Source of the DNA: an uncultured Clostridia bacterium
GTDB lineage: Bacteria > Bacillota > Clostridia > TANB77 > CAG-508
Assembly: GCA_944392545.1 (NCBI GenBank)
Contig: CALXWW010000007.1
Location: 16,625-80,624 of the forward strand
DNA: 64,000 bases
Reading direction: 5' to 3'
Part shown: one piece after another, positions 23,850 through 32,096 of the stretch
How the letters are laid out: each line of letters starts with the position of its first letter
How positions within the stretch are numbered: position 1 is the first letter of the stretch
Position numbers and translations under genes: made by a program
Notes under the pieces: generated by a model
What the model saw: the letters and a program-made list of their open reading frames with translations, nothing else
The model's database searches: none
What the model was told of the DNA's origin: nothing

Positions 23850-25604
23850 CTATTCTAAAATTGCTTTTATTCTTCTTACTCCAGATGAGCTTGATTCCTC
23901 TTTCTTTATTTTAAAATGTCCTAATTCTCCTGTATGAGTTACATGTGGACCTCCACATATTTCTTTACTAAAATCTCCTATTGTATATACTTTTACTTTG
24001 TCTCCATATTTATTTTCAAACAATCCCATTGCACCTGTTTTTCTTGCTTCTTCTAATGTCATTTCTTCGCAAGTTACTGGTAAATCTCTTTTTATTTGTT
24101 CGTTTACTATATCTTCAACTTGTTTTAATTGTTCTTGTGTCATTTTCTCTGGGTGAGAAAAATCAAATCTTAATCTCTCTGTTGTAATATTTGAACCTTT
24201 TTGTTTAGCATGTTCTCCTAAAACAATTTGTAAAGCTTTATGAAGTAAATGTGTAGCTGTATGATAGCTAATAGTTTTTTCATTTTGCTCTGCCAAACCG
24301 CCTTTAAACTTTTGCTCGCTTCCTAATCTAGATTTCTCTTGATGCTCTTTGAATAGCTTATCAAATTCTGAATTATCTATTGTAAATCCTTGTTCAGCTG
24401 CTAAATCTGCTGTAATTTCTGGTGGAAATCCATATGTTTCATATAGTCTAAATATAGTTTGTCCATCTATTACAGTTTTATTCTCCTCTTTTGCTTTGTT
24501 TATATATTTTTCAAATTCTCTTTCTCCGTGTGCAAGTGTTTTTATAAATTTATCTTTTTCTTCTATAATCACTTGTTTTATTATCTCTTTATTTTTTTCT
24601 AAATCTGGATACATTTCTTTTAAAATTTCTATATTTAAATCTATTAGGTCTCCTAGTTTATTTAAATCTATTTGTAATTTATTTAAATGTCTAGACATTC
24701 TTCTTATTAATTTTCTTAAAACATATCCTCTATCGATATTTGAAGGTCTTCCCCCATCAGATATAACCATCATACTTGCTCTTAAATGTTCTGCAACTAT
24801 TCTTCTACTTTCTATACTATCTTCTTTTGCAAGTTCTTTTAATTTTTCCATTACTGGTTCAAAAAGTTCTGTATCAAATGGCGTCTCTTTTCCCTGTAAT
24901 AGCATAGTCATTCTTTCTAATCCAAGCCCTGTATCAACATTATGCTGTTTTAGTTTTGTATATGTACCATCTTTAGCTTTGTAATATTCCATAAACACAT
25001 TATTCCAAATTTCAACATATTTACCACAATCGCATGATGGCTGACAATCAGGTCCACATGCTGGTTTACCAGTATCATAAAACATTTCTGTATCTGGTCC
25101 GCATGGTCCTTCTTCTCCTGCTATCCACCAGTTATCGTCTTTCCCATAATAATATATTCTATCTTCAGGAATTCCTGCCTTTTTCCAGCACTCTGCTGTA
25201 AGTGTATCTCTTGGTGCATCTTCATCACCAGCAAAACAAGTTACAGATAATTTTTCTACTGGTATTCCTAATTCCTTTGTTAAAAACTCAAAACTCATTG
25301 CTACTGATTCTTCTTTAAAGTAATCTCCTAGTGACCAGTTTCCAAGCATCTCAAAATATGTCAAATGTCTATTGTCTCCCACTTCATCTATATCATTAGT
25401 ACGCAAGCATTTTTGATAATCTGTAAGACGTGTTCCCTCTGGATGTTTTTCTCCTAATAAATATGGTACTAATGGTTGCATACCAGCTGTTGTAAATAGC
25501 ACAGACGGATCATTCTCTGGTATTAATGGTGCGCTTGGTATTACTTTATGCCCATGATTTTTAAAAAAGTTTAAATATTTATTTCTTATTTCTATTGCTT
25601 TCAT
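23850..25604 (-). CDS. alaS: Alanyl-tRNA synthetase lacking the C-Ala domain
   Basis: A class II synthetase charging tRNA-Ala. The catalytic core is complete (motif 1 region HKVIPSAPLIPENDPSVLFT, motif 2 region HLTYFEMLGNWSLGDYFKEE, motif 3 GLGLERM). An insertion with Cys clusters (ACGPDCQPSCDCGK) follows the motif EGPCGPDTEMFYD. The tRNA-binding helical domain and the editing domain are present, with zinc ligands HTATHLLH and CGGPHVTHTGE. The protein stops at residue 584, where the family usually continues to ~870 with a coiled coil and the C-Ala/DHHA1 domain. The stop is followed by the HIT gene, with no room for the missing part. The ATG at 25604 follows AGGGGA. Confidence 0.95.
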   Translation of the reverse strand: MKAIEIRNKYLNFFKNHGHKVIPSAPLIPENDPSVLFTTAGMQPLVPYLLGEKHPEGTRLTDYQKCLRTNDIDEVGDNRHLTYFEMLGNWSLGDYFKEESVAMSFEFLTKELGIPVEKLSVTCFAGDEDAPRDTLTAECWKKAGIPEDRIYYYGKDDNWWIAGEEGPCGPDTEMFYDTGKPACGPDCQPSCDCGKYVEIWNNVFMEYYKAKDGTYTKLKQHNVDTGLGLERMTMLLQGKETPFDTELFEPVMEKLKELAKEDSIESRRIVAEHLRASMMVISDGGRPSNIDRGYVLRKLIRRMSRHLNKLQIDLNKLGDLIDLNIEILKEMYPDLEKNKEIIKQVIIEEKDKFIKTLAHGEREFEKYINKAKEENKTVIDGQTIFRLYETYGFPPEITADLAAEQGFTIDNSEFDKLFKEHQEKSRLGSEQKFKGGLAEQNEKTISYHTATHLLHKALQIVLGEHAKQKGSNITTERLRFDFSHPEKMTQEQLKQVEDIVNEQIKRDLPVTCEEMTLEEARKTGAMGLFENKYGDKVKVYTIGDFSKEICGGPHVTHTGELGHFKIKKEESSSSGVRRIKAILE

Positions 25605-25700
25605 ATTTAATTCCCCTATTCTTTGCAAGTATTCTATTGTCAATATAGACATAAAAATTATATTACATATTTTAACAAATTGCAATACTTTAATATTAGT

Positions 25701-25739
25701 AAAAAAGACTGAATTTAGTGCTTTAATTCAGTCTTTTTT
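25701..25739. terminator. Bidirectional terminator between spoVM and alaS
   Basis: AAAAAAGACTGAATT pairs with AATTCAGTCTTTTTT around a nine-base loop, with A and T tracts at the ends. It lies between the end of spoVM and the start of alaS and so separates the two transcripts. Confidence 0.88.
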
Positions 25740-25756
25740 ATTCTTATTAAATTTTC

Positions 25757-25837
25757 TTATGTATTATCTTTAATTCCAAAAATTAATTTTACAATTCCTC
25801 TTAAAAACTTGGGAACTTTTTTTACTACTATAGTCAT
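25757..25837 (-). CDS. spoVM: SpoVM, 26-residue spore morphogenesis peptide
   Basis: A tiny frame of exactly 26 codons behind AAGGAGG. The peptide has the SpoVM pattern: a variable N-terminus, then VPKFLRGIVKLIFG, matching LPKFLGGIVRAMLG of B. subtilis SpoVM, which is also 26 residues. SpoVM is an amphipathic helix that recognises the convex forespore membrane and anchors SpoIVA for coat assembly. In B. subtilis, spoVM lies downstream of prpC-prkC-rsgA-rpe, and those genes are a short distance away here on the same strand. Recognition rests on length, motif and neighbourhood together. Confidence 0.9.
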   Translation of the reverse strand: MTIVVKKVPKFLRGIVKLIFGIKDNT

Positions 25838-25859
25838 AATATTCCTCCTTTTTGCTTTA

Positions 25860-26009
25860 TTATGAGCACAACCACATTAATCCTACGCTAACCACCACTA
25901 CTCCTATTATGAATAGCCAACCTGATATAGGAAGTAATAATACTAGCAAAATTCCTAAACCTAGTCCTATCAAACAAACAGCCAATGTTTTCTTCAAAAT
26001 TTTACACAT
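25860..26009 (-). CDS. Small hydrophobic membrane protein upstream of spoVM
   Basis: A 49-50 residue frame preceded by AGGAGG; two adjacent ATGs are possible, and the second (26009) has the better seven-base spacing. After a short basic N-terminus (KILKKT) it is nearly all hydrophobic, with two segments split by a Pro-X3-Gly-Trp turn (LLPISGW), so it is probably a hairpin of two transmembrane helices. It ends 22 bases before spoVM and probably shares its transcript, so a sporulation role is a reasonable inference. No family is recognised. Confidence 0.7.
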   Translation of the reverse strand: MCKILKKTLAVCLIGLGLGILLVLLLPISGWLFIIGVVVVSVGLMWLCS

Positions 26010-26155
26010 CATATTACCTCCTATCATTTATATATTATATTATTGTTTTTTTCTCTTTGTTACCATTTATGTTATTATATATAATATATATTGTAAAATT
26101 CATATTTTTGTGTTTTAATATTATTTAATAATTAATTTAATGGAGATATAAATAT

Positions 26156-26788
26156 ATGGATAAAAAAACAGCAATAAAAATTATAGATATTTTAAAAAAT
26201 ACATACCCAGATGCTAAATGCAGTCTTGATTTTACTACTCCTTTTGAAATGCTAATTGCAGTTATATTATCTGCACAATGTACTGATGAAAGAGTAAATA
26301 AAACAACCCCTTCAATTTTTAGTAAATATTCTACTCCTGAAGATTTTGATAAAATACCACTAGAAACACTCGAGAATCTTATTCATCCTTGTGGCTTTTA
26401 CAAAAATAAAGCAAAAAATATAAAACTTACTGCCAAAAAAATTATTAATGACTTTGGTGGAAAAATTCCTGATACCATGGAAGATTTATTAACTTTACCT
26501 GGAGTTGGTAGAAAAACAGCAAATGTTGTAATGTTAGAAGCATTTAATAAACCACAAGGTATTGCAGTAGATACTCATGCAAAAAGGATTTCAAACAGAA
26601 TTGGTTTTTCTGAAGAAACTATCCCTGAAAAAATAGAACAGGATTTATTAAAGCTTTTTCCTTATGATTATCTAAAAGATATAAATCACATTTTAATATA
26701 TCATGGTAGAGCAATCTGTACGGCTCGTTCGCCTAAATGTGAAAATTGTCCTGTCAAAACTTATTGTAAAAGTTTTTTAAGTAAATAA
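26156..26788 (+). CDS. nth: Endonuclease III
   Basis: A base-excision repair DNA glycosylase/AP lyase for oxidised pyrimidines. The helix-hairpin-helix is TLPGVGRKTANVVM with the catalytic Lys. The catalytic Asp is in GIAVDTHAKRISNRIG. The C-terminal iron-sulfur loop CTARSPKCENCPVKTYC has the C-X6-C-X2-C-X5-C spacing. The length of 210 residues is normal. It begins a short plus-strand block placed between rpe and spoVM, which are neighbours in other Firmicutes. Confidence 0.97.
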   Translation: MDKKTAIKIIDILKNTYPDAKCSLDFTTPFEMLIAVILSAQCTDERVNKTTPSIFSKYSTPEDFDKIPLETLENLIHPCGFYKNKAKNIKLTAKKIINDFGGKIPDTMEDLLTLPGVGRKTANVVMLEAFNKPQGIAVDTHAKRISNRIGFSEETIPEKIEQDLLKLFPYDYLKDINHILIYHGRAICTARSPKCENCPVKTYCKSFLSK

Positions 26789-26861
26789 AATTTATAATTT
26801 TTATTATTTTTACATATTTTTTATTTTTCACCTCATAATATAAATTGTGGGGTGCTTTATT

Positions 26862-26996
26862 TTGATAAATATAAATTGTTCTTGTAATTGTAAATATCAA
26901 ATTGATGGGAAATGCTATCTAAAAGACGTCAAAGTTCAAAAAATTGTTTCTACTAATTTTAGTAAAGAGTGCATTTACTATTCCAAAAGAGTATAA
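26862..26996 (+). CDS. 44-residue cysteine-rich mini-protein
   Basis: A short frame with a TTG start seven bases after GGGGTG. The peptide has five cysteines, in the pattern NCSCNCKYQIDGKCYL followed by a late Cys in FSKECIYYSKRV. Short Cys-rich proteins of this type are common in Clostridia, often mis-annotated as hydroxymyristoyl-ACP dehydratase; their function is unknown, and metal binding is a plausible inference. The coding frame agrees with the conserved C-X3-C...C...CxYY pattern I recall for the family. Confidence 0.65.
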   Translation: MININCSCNCKYQIDGKCYLKDVKVQKIVSTNFSKECIYYSKRV

Positions 26997-27059
26997 TTTA
27001 ATTGACAAACTTTTCTTTTAATTATATTATATCTATATAATTTTAAGGGAGGGATTTCT

Positions 27060-28232
27060 TTGAGAACTAATTTTTTAAAAATATCTTTATGTGTTTTTTT
27101 AGCTCTATTTATTGTTTTTTCACCTATAGCTTATGCTAGTAATAATATAGAGCCAAGACAAAGTGATGTTACCACTACTTCAGAGAATAGTGACATATTA
27201 GCTTCTTTTGAAACAAATTACGAAATAATATATTCAGATTCATATTTCTATGACAATAATGTAGAAGTATCACAAATCATAGATGGTAACGTGTTTGCAT
27301 ATGGTCAGACAGTCAATATAACAGGTGTAATTAGAGGCGACCTTTTTGTTATAGCAGATAATTTGACAATTAGTGAAGAAGCTATAATTCAAGGAAATGT
27401 TTTTGCTTTAGCAAATAGTACTGAAATATCTGGAGAAATATCTGATGTCTATGCAATGAGTAGTACTTTTTCACTAAATAACGAAGGTCTTATAGATAGA
27501 AGTATATATTTAATGGCAAATTCAGTTTCTTTATCAGGTCAGATTACAAGAGATGCATACATATCAACTCAAAACTTAAGTTTTGATAAAAACTCTACCA
27601 ATGTAATAGGTGGAAATTTAAACTATAGTTCAAATAATGAAATACAATTAGAAGACGGAATCGTTGGAGGAGAAATAAAATTTACCAAAATAGAAAGGCA
27701 ATCAGAAAGTGCCAGTGACATAGTATGGAATGTAATTTCTAGCATTATATCTGCTTTAGTATTTACACTAGTTATAATACTAATATCAATATGGTTTTCA
27801 CCAGACTTTAAAGATAAGGCAGCTGAAATCATAGCTAAAAAGAATTTAAAAGCTTTTGGAATTGGTCTTTTAGTTCTATTTGGAGGAATACTTGCTTCAC
27901 TTATAGTAGCATTCTTCACATATGGATTTGGTATGGGAATAGGGTTATTTTTAATAGCATTAATAATACTAGCTTATATAGTTTCTAACTCTATATTTAG
28001 TATATCTATAGGATCTTTAATTGCAAAGAAGTTAAATAAAGAAAATAATGTAAGCAAAGAAAAACAAGGAAAAACTGGAACATTCATACTTTTTGCTTTA
28101 TTAGTTGCACTTGCTATTGACTTAATAGGATATATCCCATATATAGGTACACCAATAAAATTTATAACTTCAATAATTGGATTAGGAGTACTTTGTATAA
28201 ATGCATATAAAAGAAAAAATATAAAAAAATAA
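27060..28232 (+). CDS. Bactofilin-like beta-repeat membrane protein
   Basis: A 390-residue exported protein with a TTG start after GGGAGGG. A signal peptide ends near residue 26 (SPIAYA). Residues ~75-200 are a repetitive beta structure of the kind seen in polymer-forming/bactofilin domains, with short strands punctuated by Gly-Asp or Gly-Asn (VIRGDLFVIADNLTISEEA, IIQGNVFALANSTEISGE). The C-terminal half has about four transmembrane helices (SSIISALVFTLVIILISIW, IGLLVLFGGILASLIVAFF and two more). The beta domain is predicted outside the membrane. Its role is unknown; cell-surface scaffolding is a guess. Confidence 0.8.
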   Translation: MRTNFLKISLCVFLALFIVFSPIAYASNNIEPRQSDVTTTSENSDILASFETNYEIIYSDSYFYDNNVEVSQIIDGNVFAYGQTVNITGVIRGDLFVIADNLTISEEAIIQGNVFALANSTEISGEISDVYAMSSTFSLNNEGLIDRSIYLMANSVSLSGQITRDAYISTQNLSFDKNSTNVIGGNLNYSSNNEIQLEDGIVGGEIKFTKIERQSESASDIVWNVISSIISALVFTLVIILISIWFSPDFKDKAAEIIAKKNLKAFGIGLLVLFGGILASLIVAFFTYGFGMGIGLFLIALIILAYIVSNSIFSISIGSLIAKKLNKENNVSKEKQGKTGTFILFALLVALAIDLIGYIPYIGTPIKFITSIIGLGVLCINAYKRKNIKK

Positions 28233-28250
28233 TATGTTATTTATTGATTT

Positions 28251-28305
28251 AGTGACAGATCTTTTTCACAATATTCTTGTTAAAAAAGGATCTGTCACTT
28301 TTTTA
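28251..28305. terminator. Bidirectional terminator between the bactofilin-like gene and rpe
   Basis: AGTGACAGATC pairs perfectly with GATCTGTCACT, extended by T and A runs inside the stem, and a T tract follows on the plus strand. It lies between convergent genes. The GTGACAG core resembles the dispersed repeat family. Confidence 0.88.
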
Positions 28306-28394
28306 TTTACTACTAATAATATTATCCTTAATTATTGTATACTGTTACAAATGTGTATTATAAAAAGTTAAATTTTGGATTTAATCTTGTAAAA

Positions 28395-29057
28395 TTACTC
28401 TTCTACCTTTAATTTTTTTACTGTCTCTTTGTAATTATTTGAACTTACTATGCTTGTTCCAGCTACAACAATATCGCATCCTGCTTCTTTTAATTCCTTT
28501 ACATTATTTTCATTTATTCCACCATCTGCTTCTATTTCTACTTCTAAATGATTTTCTTGTAAATACTTCTTTAATTTTTTTATTTTTTCAATTGTTTCGG
28601 GTATTAGTTTCTGTCCACCTTTTCCAGGTTCCACAGTCATTACTAAGACAGTATGTATATATGGTAGGAATTCAAATATATTTTCTATGCTAGTATTAGG
28701 CTTTATGCTAACACCTACTTTACAGTTTTGCTCTTTTATATATTGTATCCACTCTAATAATTCTTTCTCACTCTTTGCTGCCTCATAATGCATTGTAATA
28801 CTTCTTGGTTCGAATATTAAATAGCTCTTTACATATGCCATAACATCTTTTACCATCAAATGAACATCTAATGGTATATTTGTAATAGTATTCAAATATT
28901 CTGTATATTCTGTCATAATTTTAGTTGTATTATTTTCTACAAAATCACCATCCATAACATCTATATGAAAATAGTTTATTCCAGAGGTTTCTAAGTTATA
29001 GAAAGTTTGTATACAATTTTCTTTTTTTACACTTAATATTGAAGCTGATACTTCCAT
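28395..29057 (-). CDS. rpe: Ribulose-phosphate 3-epimerase
   Basis: A TIM-barrel enzyme of the pentose phosphate pathway converting ribulose-5-phosphate to xylulose-5-phosphate. The motifs FHIDVMDGDFVENN, PLDVHLMV, VLVMTVEPGKGGQKLIPET, EIEADGGINENNV and VVAGTSIV contain the metal ligands and active-site Asp residues. The length of 220 residues is standard. It is last in the rlmN-prpC-prkC-rsgA-rpe series, 46 bases after rsgA. Confidence 0.96.
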   Translation of the reverse strand: MEVSASILSVKKENCIQTFYNLETSGINYFHIDVMDGDFVENNTTKIMTEYTEYLNTITNIPLDVHLMVKDVMAYVKSYLIFEPRSITMHYEAAKSEKELLEWIQYIKEQNCKVGVSIKPNTSIENIFEFLPYIHTVLVMTVEPGKGGQKLIPETIEKIKKLKKYLQENHLEVEIEADGGINENNVKELKEAGCDIVVAGTSIVSSNNYKETVKKLKVEE

Positions 29058-29103
29058 AAAATTCTCCTTTACTTATTTATTTTTTACTGTTTGATTACAA
29101 TTA

Positions 29104-29964
29104 CTAAAGCTGGCAAAATCTTTCATATCTATCTTTAGATATTTTTCCTTCTTGCACTGCTTTTTTTATACCACAGTTTTCTTCTTTTTTATGACTACAG
29201 TCTATATATTCACATTCTTTTATATATTTTCTAAATTCTATAAAATAATATGCTAAATCTTTTTTATCTATTTCCTTTATATCAAATGTTGAAAATCCTG
29301 GTGTGTCTGCTATATATGAACTTTGTCCTATTTTATATAATACTACTTGTGTTGTAGTGTTTTTTCCTCTTTTGTTTTTATTACTAATATCTCCTTCTTG
29401 CGCTATTGTTTTCCCTAGTAATAAATTAATTAATGTTGATTTTCCTACTCCTGAATTTCCTGAAAATGCTGTTATGTTATTTTCTAAATATTTTTTTATT
29501 TCATCCACTCCCACATTATTTTTAGCGTCTGTTTTTATAACTTCATATCCTATGTTCCTGTATAAGTTATATATATAATCTATCTTATTCTCATCTTCTA
29601 AATCTATTTTATTTAAGCAAATAATTGGTTTTATATTCATGTGTTCTGCATAGACTAATTGTTTATCTAAAAGTAATAAGTCTGGTTTTGGTAGTTTCAT
29701 TGATACTACTAGAATTATTTGTGATAAATTTGCTATTTTAGGTCTTTTTATGTAGTTTTTCCTATCTAGTATTTTCTCTATTACACCTACTTTTTTTTCT
29801 TTATCCGTTATCTCTATTTCTACTATGTCACCTGCTACTGGACTTGTTTCTTCTGCTTTAAATTTTCCTCTTGCATTACAATCATATATTGCATTATTTA
29901 CTTCTACTTTATATAAGTCTGATAAGTTACTTATAACAATTCCATTAAATATCTCTTTTTGCAC
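29104..29964 (-). CDS. rsgA: RsgA small-subunit ribosome biogenesis GTPase
   Basis: A circularly permuted GTPase that matures the 30S subunit. An N-terminal OB-fold is followed by G4 (CLNKIDLE), G1 (FSGNSGVGKSTLINLLLG) and G3 (ADTPGFSTFD). A zinc-binding C-terminus carries CEYIDCSHKKEENCGIKKAV. A GTG start at 29964 is chosen because AAGGAG is seven bases upstream; a TTG-started frame eight codons longer contains that site. It sits between prkC and rpe, as in B. subtilis. Confidence 0.96.
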   Translation of the reverse strand: MQKEIFNGIVISNLSDLYKVEVNNAIYDCNARGKFKAEETSPVAGDIVEIEITDKEKKVGVIEKILDRKNYIKRPKIANLSQIILVVSMKLPKPDLLLLDKQLVYAEHMNIKPIICLNKIDLEDENKIDYIYNLYRNIGYEVIKTDAKNNVGVDEIKKYLENNITAFSGNSGVGKSTLINLLLGKTIAQEGDISNKNKRGKNTTTQVVLYKIGQSSYIADTPGFSTFDIKEIDKKDLAYYFIEFRKYIKECEYIDCSHKKEENCGIKKAVQEGKISKDRYERFCQL

Positions 29965-30013
29965 TAATTTTCTCCTTATTCTCTTCAATTTTGATATATT
30001 ATATCATATAAAT

Positions 30014-30045
30014 AAAAAAAAGGTAGAGTATTTCTACCTTTTTTT
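30014..30045. terminator. Terminator between prkC and rsgA
   Basis: An A tract and GGTAGA pair with TCTACC and a T tract around a short loop. It lies between prkC and rsgA, so it may cause partial termination and unequal expression within the block. Confidence 0.75.
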
Positions 30046-30109
30046 ATTTTCCACCCCAACTATTGACATTCAGCCTTTATTTTCAACACTTTATATTAAT
30101 TCACTTTGT

Positions 30110-32080
30110 TTAATCTATTGTTAAAACCGGCTTATCTGAATTTAAGTTTAAAGTTCTATCAGATCCTTTTTTAACACCATCTATAAATACTTTTATTGTT
30201 ACTGTACCTTTTCCTGAAACTGTTAAAGAATAATTTTCATTATCTTTTCTTACATATTCATCTACGACAGTATCTTCATTTACAGTTACTTTTAATTTTA
30301 CACTTGGATTTATTTCATTTCCGTCTTCATCTTTATCTATTTGTCCACCTGTTAAAGATTTTAAATTAATATTTACAGTTCCCTCTTTTATTTTTTCTAT
30401 TTTATTTACTGTAAGTGTAACTTCTGTTCCTTCATCTACTGTTGTACCAACATCTATGCTTTGTTTTAGTACTGTTCCATCATCTTTGCTCATATCTTCT
30501 TCATAAACTACATTTACTTCAAATCCCAAATCTGTAAGTGTCTTTTTAGCATCTGCCTCTTTTTGCCCTATTACATGTTCCATTGTTATTTGTTTTATTC
30601 CTGTACTTACATATATTTTTATTGTTTCTCCTGCATTAACCTCTTCATTGCCTTCTGGGTCCTGTCTTATTACAAATCCGGCTTTTAGTTTATCACTTGC
30701 TTCTTCTATCACTTCCACTTCAAACTCTGCTGCTTTAATTTCTTCCTCCGCCTCTTCTCTAGTCTTTCCTACTACTTTAGGTACAACTTTAATGTTTTCA
30801 CCTTTACTTATTTTTAGTTTTACTGTTGAATTTTCTTTTACTAAATATCCCTCTATATATTGTGGTTCTTGTGATATGATTTTTCCAGCTTCTATTTCTG
30901 AATTAAATTCCTCTATAATCTCTAATTGTAATCCTGCTTCCTCTGCTGCCTGCTGTGCCTCTTCTTTAGTCATATTTACAAAGTTTGGCAAGTTTACATC
31001 ATCTACTCTACCCCAATTTAATACAGCTTGTGTTCCAAAAAAACCTACTACTGGTATTAAAATTAAAAGGATAATTATTATTATATATTTAGCTGCTGGA
31101 TATTTTTCAAAAAATTGTCTTAGTCTTCCTTTTTTCTTTTTTTCTTTTTCTTCATTTGCATTAGATTTAATATTTCTATAGTTTTCTTCTCCCACAGTAT
31201 TTATTCTTTGAGTATATGCCATTTCGTTTGAAGAAGTTTTTACAAAATTTCCATCTGGATTTTTTAATGCCATATTTAAGTCTTTAAGCATTTCTGTTGC
31301 TGATTGATATCGTAAGTTTAAATCTTTTTCCATTGCTTTCATTATTATTTTATTAACTGAATATGGTATTGATGGATTTAATTTAATAGGTTCTACAGGT
31401 TTTTCTTGCATATGTTTTAGTGCTATTGATACTGGTGTATCTGCATCGAAAGGTACTCTTCCTGTTAACATTTCGTACATTACGACTCCAAGTGAGTATA
31501 AATCTGATTTAGAATCAGTATATCCTCCTCGTGCATGTTCTGGTGAAAAATAATGTACTGAACCTATTGTTGTTCCAAATGCTGTAATTGTTGAATTAGA
31601 TACAGCTTTTGCTATTCCAAAATCTGTAACCTTTGCAATTCCATCTTCTGTAATTATTATATTATGTGGTTTTATATCTCTATGTACTATACTATTCTTA
31701 TGTGCAACTTCTAATGCTGATGCAATTTGAATTGCAATATTTAACGACCATTTCCATGGAAGTACACCATCTTCATCTATAATTTGTTTTAATGTTTTTC
31801 CTTGAATTAGTTCCATTACAATATAATATATATTGTCTTGATTACCTACATCATATATTGATACTATATTTTGATGAGTTAAACTTGCTGCTGATTGAGC
31901 TTCTGTATTAAATCTTCTAATAAATTCCTCATCTGTTGTAAATTCTTCTCTTAAAACTTTAACAGCTACATATCTTTTTAAGATTTGGTCTTGTGCCTTA
32001 TATACTGTAGCCATTCCACCTTTTCCAATTATCTCTAGTATTTCATACCTATTTCCTATTAATTTTCCCTCTAGATTCAT
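30110..32080 (-). CDS. prkC: PASTA-domain Ser/Thr kinase PrkC (PknB family)
   Basis: A eukaryotic-type membrane kinase of 656 residues. The N-terminal kinase domain carries GKGGMATVYKAQ, VAVKVL, HRDIKPHNII and DFGIAKA. After a juxtamembrane linker, a transmembrane helix lies near residue 340 (YIIIIILLILIPVVGFFG). Three extracellular PASTA domains follow (NLPNFVNMTKEEAQQAAEEA; VPKVVGKTREEAEEEI; MEHVIGQKEADAKKTLTDLG), then a Gly/Asp/Glu-containing C-terminal domain. PASTA domains bind muropeptides or lipid II, and PrkC controls wall growth and, in Bacillus, spore germination. The cognate phosphatase gene is 16 bases upstream. Confidence 0.96.
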   Translation of the reverse strand: MNLEGKLIGNRYEILEIIGKGGMATVYKAQDQILKRYVAVKVLREEFTTDEEFIRRFNTEAQSAASLTHQNIVSIYDVGNQDNIYYIVMELIQGKTLKQIIDEDGVLPWKWSLNIAIQIASALEVAHKNSIVHRDIKPHNIIITEDGIAKVTDFGIAKAVSNSTITAFGTTIGSVHYFSPEHARGGYTDSKSDLYSLGVVMYEMLTGRVPFDADTPVSIALKHMQEKPVEPIKLNPSIPYSVNKIIMKAMEKDLNLRYQSATEMLKDLNMALKNPDGNFVKTSSNEMAYTQRINTVGEENYRNIKSNANEEKEKKKKGRLRQFFEKYPAAKYIIIIILLILIPVVGFFGTQAVLNWGRVDDVNLPNFVNMTKEEAQQAAEEAGLQLEIIEEFNSEIEAGKIISQEPQYIEGYLVKENSTVKLKISKGENIKVVPKVVGKTREEAEEEIKAAEFEVEVIEEASDKLKAGFVIRQDPEGNEEVNAGETIKIYVSTGIKQITMEHVIGQKEADAKKTLTDLGFEVNVVYEEDMSKDDGTVLKQSIDVGTTVDEGTEVTLTVNKIEKIKEGTVNINLKSLTGGQIDKDEDGNEINPSVKLKVTVNEDTVVDEYVRKDNENYSLTVSGKGTVTIKVFIDGVKKGSDRTLNLNSDKPVLTID

Positions 32081-32096
32081 AAAAAATCTTCTCCTC

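Noticed and set aside
24349..24984. Plus-strand frame of 211 codons within alaS
   Set aside because: Shadow of the alaS coding frame; hydrophobic, Ser/Leu-rich translation with no family resemblance.
30648..31181. Plus-strand frame of 177 codons antisense to prkC
   Set aside because: Overlaps the PASTA and transmembrane regions of a clear kinase; Ser-rich composition is what an antisense frame of this AT-rich gene would give.
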